Shown here: piece after piece, positions 59,101 to 64,000 of the stretch
Numbering within the stretch: position 1 is the first letter of the stretch
How the letters are laid out: every line of letters begins with the position of its first letter
Source: Sebastes aleutianus
Lineage: Eukaryota; Chordata; Actinopteri; Perciformes; Sebastidae
DNA: 64,000 nucleotides
Assembly (NCBI GenBank): GCA_916700875.1
Contig: CAKAKS010000066.1
Location: 32,218,490-32,282,489, forward strand
Direction: 5' to 3'
Made by a program: the position numbers and the translations under genes
Notes under the pieces: model-generated
Database searches by the model: none
What the model was told of the DNA's origin: nothing
The model's input: the letters and a program-made list of their open reading frames with translations, nothing else

Positions 59101-62100
59101 CCAAAATGTAGCATAAGTTTGGAGCGTTTTTTGTCCTCCTCCCCGACAAGCTAGGATGACATGGTTGGTACCAATAGATTCTTTTGGGGTTTTTTTCAAT
59201 TAATTAAAGTTTGAAAAAAAAAGAATACCTTTAGGTATTGTTTATATTTATTTATTTGTTAAGAGTTTAACAGTCAAAAACTCAGATAATCTGCCTCAGG
59301 GACTGTGTGGGCAGGATTTGATCAGATTTAATAGACAGTGCTGACTGCAGCACAGTTGTCATCACATTTTGATTCAAATGTGGCTAAAGTCTGATTGATG
59401 CACAGAGGTACACAGCATCACCTGTCTCCAACTGAGCCCCGCCCATTTCGAACCAGTGAGAAAAACACAAATAAAAAAAATGTCTTCTATAAAATAATCA
59501 AACTAGTTCTAACTTTGTCAGAAAATAGTGTGTTCTTGTAGGTTTCCATCACTCACAGTAAAGAGCTGGTTGAGAAAATAGTTTTTTAGGGCCCTTCAAC
59601 TCAGATAAATTAAAAAATAAGATTAAAAGTGATGGTGGTGACTGTAGGTTAAGGTTTGGGTTGCACTGCACACATCCTATTGGTGGACAGTAGGGAACAG
59701 TGGTGATACTTTAACACCAAACCGTCTATAGAATAAATGTAATGCATTTCTCATTCCCTTGACAGCTTTCATTATGCAGACGGTATACGTTTTTTCTATA
59801 GCTAGCGAGCTCTTTATCGATTCGCATCTTAAAATCTTTTTTGGCCTGAACACGTAATCATTTTTTGGCATCCTGTACGATCTATTCCCTCTAGAAAAAC
59901 AGTGTGTCCCCCCCCCCCTCACATTGCTCTCTCTTTTGTCTTTGTTCATTTGATTGATCAGATAAGCGTCCAGCTCTCATTTCAACTTGTGGAGGGTTGT
60001 TGTGGCTAATTAGCCTAGCAGTCTAGAGGCTTCCTCTTAATGTCACAACAGGCTTTGTTCAGAATCAGATTGGCCTATCTGTTGGACCACAGTGTGTGTG
60101 TGTGTGTGTGTGTGTGTCCCAGCTCCAACCATGTCCCTTATCAGCCAGCCCACTGTTGTTGTGTCGTCGCCGTACAATGGAGCTGTGGTCGCTGCTACAG
60201 CACAGCAGTGAGTGGAGCTACAGACAGGAAGGCCAGATATGTAAAGAGAAAGTCTATACTTACCACTCAGATCGTACTGATATCGGCCAACACTGATATT
60301 TTTACAGTAATTGATGCTGAAATTCAATATTTTCAAAGCAAAAAATATCAAGTATTTAATGTCTCAGCCTTGTCAGGGAGGTAAAGCCTCAACAGGCTGA
60401 AGACCATTATAGGACACTAACTTCATTTAAACCCAGACTAATGAAACACTTTATTTTAGCATTTAGAGGTCATATAATAACACTTCACAAAATAGGTATA
60501 ACACACTATAATGTAGTTATCAGCAGATACAAGAACATTTATCAATGTATTTTTCATCAATTATAGCTTTATTAATAGCATAGGTGTGATCCTATTTATT
60601 GATATATGATTAAACACAAACACATCTTACAGCATGTAATAAAGCATTTATTAACAGATAAACACATGTATAAATCCTTCACGGGCAGGTTTAAAACTTT
60701 ATAAATGTGTTTGTTTGTTCATTCTTGACCCTGGAAATGGTAGTTTGACCAAAAAAAGGTCCACTTACTAAATTTTTCCAGGAGCTTTCACCCACATCTC
60801 ATGGCCTTCAACAGCGTATAGTGTGAATATTGCTTGATAATAAATCCATGAATAGAATTAATATATAATATAATAAATAAATCCAATTTCATATTCATAT
60901 ATGTTATGAAGCTAATTGCTGACAATGTCATTGATTCTCAAAGTGTGGACCGGGGACCCCCAGGGGTTCGTGAAAAGATTTTCAGATTCATATAATCCTT
61001 TTCTTTTACAAATGGCTTCATAGTTCATTTACATTTTTTAATCTAAAGTAAAGTCCGCCCAGTCGCCAGGAAAAAATGTTGGCATTGTACGTTTGTTTCA
61101 CGCAACGTTGTTTCACGCACGTAACGTTGTTTCACGCAACGTTGTTTCACGCACGTAACGTTGTTTCACGCACGTAACGTTGTTTCACGCACGTAACGTT
61201 GTTTCACGCACGTAACGTTGTTTCACGCAACGTTGTTTCACGTAACGCTGTTTCACGTAACGCTGTTTCACGTAACGCTGTTTCACGTAACGCTGTTTCA
61301 CGTAACGCTGTTTTGCGTAACGCTATTATGCTTGTTATGTAACATTGTTACGCTTATTATGTAACTTTACGTAAAAAAGCCTGCCAAGGCCATTTGTTGA
61401 TGATTTAAGGTAGTTACGTTGGTACGTTATTATTTAACGCAAACCATGATCTTTTTTTCTAACCTAAACCAAGTAGTTTCGTTGCTTAAACCTAACCAAT
61501 TGTTTCACAACGTTAACCGCGTGGCATTGTGCATTTCTGCAAGTGGGATACAAGGCTAATATGAAACGTGTTTCCGAAAAAAAAATTTGGTTCAGAAATG
61601 TCGACATTCAACGTATCCCCTGATTTCCAGAAACATACAATGCCAATATTTTTGACTTGTTTGGTATAATAGTTCATAGATAACATTTTAATCTAACAAA
61701 TCTTTAACTCTTAGAATCTGCAAATATGTTTCATATATCTCTAATTTCTTTTGAATACATTTCTCTTTCATTAAAACTTAACAGCTGACAATGTCATTAT
61801 TGTCTGTTCTAAACCCTTTATAAATAGTTTATGCACTTTTGGGAATGTGGCAGTATCACCCACCACTAGTATTCAGTCTAAGGGATATTCTGTATATAGT
61901 GCTGCTTTTTTTTAATGCAGAAGTGAAACAACAAAATACAGATAACAAAATTCAATTTCAAAATGTCAATAGCTAAATTCCACCATAATTCACTAGAAAT
62001 GACACCAATGAGAGAATGTCATGTGTATGCAGACTGTTTCCAGAGTTGTGGACATTTAGGAGAAGAAAATATTTAGAAGTCTTGCTTTTGGGAATTGGTC

Positions 62101-63859
62101 ATGACTGCCTGACTTCCTTTCTCTCGTCCTTCTCTGAGCTCTGCATCGCCTTCAACCACCCATGCTGTGGAGCACTAGACAGGTCCCTGTAGCCCCCCCC
62201 CCCCCCGGTCTGAGAAGGGGGGGAAGACGTTGTTCTTCGGCTCCAGCCAGGAAAAAGGGTCTCGGGGGTTTGTTATTTTTGCTGTCCGATAGCATCTACA
62301 TGGGTAGCTCAGGGCCCGGTGTTTATTATGCTACCCAGGCAGGTTGTGAGGAGCTGTGGTGGGGTGGGGGGGGGGACCGAGCGGTCCATGCCCATCACCA
62401 TAGAGACTCTGTGTCGACAGCATCAGTCAGCCGTCCCCCAGGAAGTGTCAGAAATCACACCTTTGGGTGTCCCGGGGGGTCAATGAGATGCCGATTCCCA
62501 GCTGCTCATCAGTTTCCCCCATCCTCTCGTGCTCTCTTTCTCAGCTGGCCAGATGTTGTTGTTGTTTTCTAATTTAAGAATTCTGAATTAGGGTTTGAGC
62601 TTCATTTGTATTTTAAGGCCAACACTGGTAGAACACTGATACTGGTGTTTTAAGATTTGAGCTGGCAATTGTTGGACGATATTCAATTTACAATGATATG
62701 AATCAGAGAAAAGCAGCAAATCGTCCCATTCGAGAGGCTGGTGGCGGTAAATGTTTGGTAATTTTAGGCACGACATGAGTGAAATATCATGACAGCTATT
62801 GGATGGATTGCAGTGAAATGTGCTACAGATATTCAAGGTCTCTAGAGGATACATTTTAATAACTTTAGTGATCCCCTTACTTTTCCTCTGGCTCCACCAT
62901 CTAGTCAAAATTTTAATTTGAATAAACATAAAAACTGTGTGGGGAGCATCTGGACGAGCCGATGCACGACACGGGGGAGGGGGGGGTGAGGAAGAGGGAG
63001 GACGAGGATGCTGTAATTTCTCAATACAATGTTCACATCCAAAATAATTAGTGAACTGTTCATCTTTACATCTTTAAACATTATTTAAAAAGTTTTCTGA
63101 ATCTGCGCTTTTAGGGCAAACATTTCCAGAAGAATTACATGTTCAGATGAAGGCTGTGAGATGTGTAAATAATAAAATAATCATTTAACTAGTAATAATA
63201 ATGGTGCAAAATGATGTAAAATTGCATAGTTTTAAGTCAAACACCTTCAAATTTTCTTGGGGGAAGACCCCCAAACCCAATATCTCCTGGTATCTTTTTT
63301 TCACTGTAGAAATTCAGAATGTGTTTCTTTATCCTGCTGCATAATATGTAGGAGCATCCTGACTGGGACACTGCTCCTGAAACCTGAATGTCTTAAAGGT
63401 GACATATGAAAAACTGGAGGGGGGCTTAAAGAGACAGGCGCTAAAACGGAGCATTTCAAATAGAGGGTAAATACAGGTTTATTCAGACAGACAGTATGAG
63501 AAAAATAATGTTTTTTGAACATTTAAGCATGTTAAACATGTTCTAGTAGAAACCCAAAATACAAGTATGAACCTGAAAATGAGCACGATATGTCCCCTTT
63601 AAAACCTCTGCAGAATGTGCTATGAGCCCTGTACAGAGAGCCCCTCTACTCTCCCACACCTCTGTTTCTCCTGAGTGGTAATGTAATATTCTCCTTGTGT
63701 TGTTTCCTTCCATTGACCTCAGGCAGAGCCCCAGAAACCAAAGCCCTGGGCCTGGACAAGCTTGGCGTGCAACTCAAAAAGGAGACGGGGAAAATAGTTG
63801 TGGCCGATGACGAATCCACCTCGGTGCCAAACATCTACGCTTTTGGTGACATCGGCGAG
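40128..63859 (+). CDS. txnrd2: txnrd2, mitochondrial thioredoxin reductase, 5' portion (12 exons)
   Basis: Exons are 40128-40203, 42078-42143, 42251-42307, 42424-42568, 43028-43102, 45087-45165, 46893-46955, 47245-47315, 53397-53416, 54294-54385, 54488-54662 and 63723-63859. They total 1056 nt, exactly 352 codons with every phase matching. TXNRD2 is an FAD enzyme that uses NADPH to reduce mitochondrial thioredoxin. Visible landmarks are an Arg-rich acid-free presequence (residues 1-25), the FAD motif VVVGGGSGG (33-41), the redox pair CVNVGC (76-81), the NADPH motif GASYVALE (215-222) and the second FAD contact YAFGD (345-349). Human TXNRD2 is about 524 residues. The dimerisation domain, the His-Glu dyad, the GCUG selenocysteine end and the SECIS element should lie beyond 64000. 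Confidence 0.96.
40664..41426. repeat. Imperfect direct duplication with decamer array
   Basis: Copies at 40664-40951 and 41164-41426 both start gatggtgtagtt and share cagactctggtaac and agctcacttcatg. Only the first copy carries the 10-bp array ataaccttaa (about 6.7 units, 40702-40768). The end of each unit looks like a known fish repeat (tacttctactcaactacatc). Confidence 0.65.
41430..41887 (+). mobile_element. hAT-like family B fragment
   Basis: It matches the 3' 460 bp of the 13042-14044 copy, from tggttttcaaaataatgtgt to the terminal gtcccagcccta. The BED region is absent. Confidence 0.65.
42078..42143 (+). CDS. txnrd2: txnrd2 exon 2 (FAD-binding motif)
   Basis: The exon is 66 bp, with acceptor gtacag/ggaagt and donor gaag/gtgaga. 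It encodes GKYDYDLVVVGGGSGGLAC followed by SKE. GGGSGG is the dinucleotide-binding loop of pyridine nucleotide-disulphide oxidoreductases. Confidence 0.97.
42251..42307 (+). CDS. txnrd2: txnrd2 exon 3
   Basis: A 57-bp exon, acceptor ttacag/ccgctc, donor aaag/gtaaaa. It encodes AAQLGQKVAVLDYVEPSVK. The second beta strand ends in Asp (VAVLDYVEPS), the residue region that contacts FAD ribose in this family. Confidence 0.96.
42424..42568 (+). CDS. txnrd2: txnrd2 exon 4 (CVNVGC redox centre)
   Basis: The exon is 145 bp and encodes GTKWGLGGTCVNVGCIPKK and then LMHQAALLGTAVKDAKKYGW up to SHDW. The CVNVGC disulphide is the N-terminal redox centre that passes electrons from FAD to the C-terminal Cys-Sec pair of the partner subunit. 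The donor is actg/gtaggt. Confidence 0.97.
43028..43102 (+). CDS. txnrd2: txnrd2 exon 5
   Basis: A 75-bp exon, acceptor ttccag/ggaaac, donor acaa/gtaagt. It encodes WETMAEAVQNHVRSLNWGH then RVQLQD, matching the helical segment after the active site in mammalian TXNRD2. Confidence 0.96.
43258..43738 (+). mobile_element. hAT-like family A fragment
   Basis: It starts within the family at aaaaactggcatggcc and runs to cgattgacagctt. The first ~200 bp of the element are missing. Confidence 0.65.
45087..45165 (+). CDS. txnrd2: txnrd2 exon 6
   Basis: A 79-bp exon, acceptor ttgcag/gaaggt, donor agag/gtgggc, ending in phase 0. It encodes KKVKYLNMKGSLVDEHTVKG then LTKAGKE. It matches the KVKYxNxKxSxVDEHTV block of the family. 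Confidence 0.96.
45309..46474. mobile_element. Element with 108-bp terminal inverted repeats, interrupted by a SINE
   Basis: The left arm 45309-45416 and right arm 46367-46474 are inverted copies of equal length (108 bp). They share tacggaagccctgagaggca at the outer edge and gaacaggtgaa at the inner edge. No transposase is visible between them. The outer flanks show no clear target duplication. Removing the SINE leaves an element of roughly 865 bp. The superfamily is unknown. Confidence 0.7.
45521..45809 (-). mobile_element. SINE with 13-bp target duplication
   Basis: It is flanked by agaaatggaatat at 45508-45520 and 45810-45822. In reverse orientation it carries the gtttgcatgttctccc body and ends in ATGGAT repeats (ccatccatccatt at the left). 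It belongs to the same family as 820-1075 but has a complete 3' end. Confidence 0.8.
46893..46955 (+). CDS. txnrd2: txnrd2 exon 7
   Basis: A 63-bp exon, acceptor acacag/atgatc, donor aaat/gtaagt. It encodes MILTAKNIVIATGGRPNYPT followed by N. ATGGRP is a conserved FAD-domain motif of disulphide reductases. Confidence 0.96.
47245..47315 (+). CDS. txnrd2: txnrd2 exon 8
   Basis: A 71-bp exon, acceptor ttacag/atccca, donor aaac/gtgagg. It encodes IPGAMEHGITSDDIFWLKKS then PGK. ITSDDxFWL is a family hallmark. It ends with two bases of a Thr codon and is followed by a 6-kb intron. Confidence 0.96.
47425..47697 (+). mobile_element. hAT-like family A fragment
   Basis: An internal family A segment from the gttgcaggctgagtttt block to ccactttatgataatca. 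Both termini are absent or unrecognisable. Confidence 0.6.
50177..50853 (-). mobile_element. hAT-like family A copy
   Basis: A nearly full-length inverted copy, ending tttgacagcccta. The left terminus is degraded (gtttaatcgattaaaat). Confidence 0.7.
51559..51591. repeat. (AT)n microsatellite
   Basis: An uninterrupted AT dinucleotide run of about 33 bp. Confidence 0.95.
53103..53160. repeat. (CA)n microsatellite, about 29 units
   Basis: The longest perfect dinucleotide run in the window. It lies about 240 bp upstream of the 20-nt exon 9. Confidence 0.97.
53397..53416 (+). CDS. txnrd2: txnrd2 exon 9, 20-nt microexon
   Basis: The acceptor is ttgcag/gcttgt and the donor is agct/gtatcc. Only 20 nt, it supplies most of LVVGAS plus one base of the following Tyr, and is needed to restore the NADPH motif GASYVALE between exons 8 and 10. 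The frame fits exactly (1+18+1). The donor lacks the usual A/G at +4 and G at +5. Flanking introns are 6081 and 877 bp. Confidence 0.93.
53771..53829. repeat. Perfect hairpin, 26-bp arms, 7-nt loop
   Basis: The arms 53771-53796 and 53804-53829 are exact reverse complements around gggcttt. The left arm begins inside the terminal repeat of the surrounding element (ataaa). Confidence 0.95.
53830..54150 (+). mobile_element. tRNA-derived SINE with LINE-like tail
   Basis: A tRNA-like head (ctcagagggtagagcagg, B box ggttcgatcc) leads into tgtccttgagcaagacactt and the tail gcgctatataaatacaagtc, followed by ccatttaccattta repeats. This arrangement is common in fish. No target duplication of its own was identified. 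Confidence 0.75.
54294..54385 (+). CDS. txnrd2: txnrd2 exon 10 (NADPH domain)
   Basis: A 92-bp exon, acceptor tctcag/atgtgg, donor tcag/gtattg. It encodes YVALECAGFLTGMGLDTTV then MVRSIALRGFDQ, the NADPH-binding subdomain with the conserved MxRSIxLRGFDQ block. Confidence 0.97.
54488..54662 (+). CDS. txnrd2: txnrd2 exon 11 (NADPH domain)
   Basis: A 175-bp exon, acceptor atgcag/caaata, donor gttg/gtgagt. It runs from QIAGLVTDYMDAYGTKFVW to DTYDSVLWAVG. The LWAxGR motif straddles the junction with exon 12. Confidence 0.97.
55121..55818 (+). mobile_element. hAT-like family A copy with 7/8 target duplication
   Basis: It is 698 bp with both ends present (taaggatgtcaaagtt and ttgacagcccta). The flanks are cttgtgaa (55113-55120) and cttgtgac (55819-55826). 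This copy gives the best evidence that family A makes 8-bp duplications, as hAT elements do. Confidence 0.78.
57141..57501 (+). repeat. Dispersed repeat family C, copy 4
   Basis: It aligns with 8109-8484 in its first half (gatcagcactgcctagtttg) and at the end (ctactgcagctttaa). The middle is a different sequence (cagccaataggatagctctc), so the copy is a variant or chimera. Confidence 0.5.
58619..59190 (-). mobile_element. hAT-like family A copy, truncated
   Basis: It starts tagtgctgtcagtcg and runs in minus orientation to ggttggtaccaatagattct. The last ~130 bp and the right terminus are missing. Confidence 0.65.
60092..60117. repeat. (GT)n microsatellite
   Basis: A perfect dinucleotide run of about 26 bp. 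Confidence 0.95.
61071..61653. mobile_element. MITE with 23-bp inverted ends and internal minisatellite
   Basis: Positions 61072-61094 match the reverse complement of 61631-61653 at 21 of 23 positions (core ttggcattgta). Inside, 61090-61325 is a tandem array of 15- and 19-bp units. The remaining interior carries taacctaaaccaagtagttt, which I recall as common in fish repeats. No transposase or clear target duplication is visible. Confidence 0.65.
61090..61325. repeat. Minisatellite with 15/19-bp units
   Basis: About 14 units. Early units are acgttgtttcacgcacgta (19 bp) or acgttgtttcacgca (15 bp); later units are acgctgtttcacgta (15 bp). The 19-bp unit equals the 15-bp unit plus a cgta extension, so unit types switch in blocks along the array. 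Confidence 0.88.
63393..63602. mobile_element. TTAA-flanked MITE, 210 bp
   Basis: TTAA occurs at both ends (63393-63396 and 63599-63602). The termini ttaaaggtgacatat and, inverted, ttaaaggggacatat differ at one position. TTAA duplication suggests piggyBac mobilisation. The body also occurs at about 11820-11998. It ends 120 bp before txnrd2 exon 12. Confidence 0.7.
63723..63859 (+). CDS. txnrd2: txnrd2 exon 12 (last exon in window)
   Basis: A 137-bp exon, acceptor cctcag/gcagag, donor cgag/gtaggc, ending in phase 0. It encodes GRAPETKALGLDKLGVQL through TSVPNIYAFGDIGE. The YAxGD motif contacts FAD. The remaining exons fall outside the window. Confidence 0.97.
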
Positions 63860-64000
63860 GTAGGCGTTGTCAGTTAAGGCTGTGAAATCGAATACTGTGA
63901 GAAGCTGTGACAAGCTGTGACAAGCTGTGACAAGTCCACACCCTGGACTGTATATCTAGATGAACGATGCCTCTCCCACAAAAGTGAAACCAAAATATCC
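63860..64000 (+). other. txnrd2: Start of txnrd2 intron 12
   Basis: It begins with gtaggc and includes a decamer array (ctgtgacaag, about 3.5 units, 63896-63935). The next exon is outside the window. Confidence 0.7.

Larger units (their letters stand above)
54663..63722 (+). other. txnrd2: txnrd2 intron 11
   Basis: A 9-kb intron holding family A copies (55121-55818, 58619-59190), family C copy 4 (57141-57501), a (GT)n tract (60092-60117), a minisatellite-bearing MITE (61071-61653) and a TTAA-type MITE (63393-63602). Nothing recognisable was seen in 56000-57100, 57510-58600, 59200-60080, 60120-61060 or 61660-63390, apart from GC-rich low-complexity DNA at 62160-62570. Confidence 0.7.

Noticed and set aside
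61090..61325. CRISPR-like array
   Set aside because: Units are directly tandem without unique spacers, lie inside a MITE, and the genome is eukaryotic.
62162..62572. 136-codon open stretch
   Set aside because: It is driven by C and G homopolymer runs; the protein has no recognisable feature.

Overview
This window is vertebrate nuclear DNA and most likely comes from a percomorph teleost. Both genes have many small exons bounded by GT-AG splice sites. The introns are full of short DNA transposons (hAT-like and TTAA-type MITEs), tRNA-derived SINEs and CA/TA microsatellites typical of ray-finned fish. No bacterial, phage or CRISPR features are present. The species assignment is an inference from repeat style, not a database match.

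Two genes lie head-to-tail on the + strand. Positions 1-38980 hold the 3' part of arvcf, a delta-catenin/p120-family armadillo protein. Eight coding exons between 17187 and 32722 encode the last ~306 residues: the C-terminal ARM repeats, the tail and a terminal DSWV PDZ-binding motif. A probable separate 3'UTR exon starts at 35972. The first 17 kb appear to be one large arvcf intron. From 40128 to beyond the right edge lies txnrd2 (mitochondrial thioredoxin reductase). Twelve exons encode 352 residues: a basic presequence, the FAD-binding motif, the CVNVGC redox centre and the NADPH-binding GASYVALE motif. The rest of the reductase, including the expected selenocysteine tail, lies past 64000. 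All exon phases join without a gap, so both models are internally consistent.

ARVCF and TXNRD2 are also neighbours in human 22q11.2, with COMT between them. Here the gap between the two genes is about 1.1 kb and no COMT exon is visible.

The remaining sequence is mainly repeats. One hAT-like MITE family (ends TAGGGCTGTCAA) has about 14 copies or fragments. A second hAT-like family still carries a decayed BED zinc-finger sequence and one copy has a perfect 8-bp target-site duplication. Other items are nested class II elements, a decayed RecQ-type helicase fragment, three kinds of SINE (two copies with 13-14 bp target-site duplications), an element with 108-bp inverted repeats split by a SINE, a perfect 26-bp-arm hairpin, and a MITE with an internal minisatellite. 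I did not find a convincing new biological system. The most useful leads are the missing COMT, a 20-nt exon in txnrd2, and the composite repeat structures.
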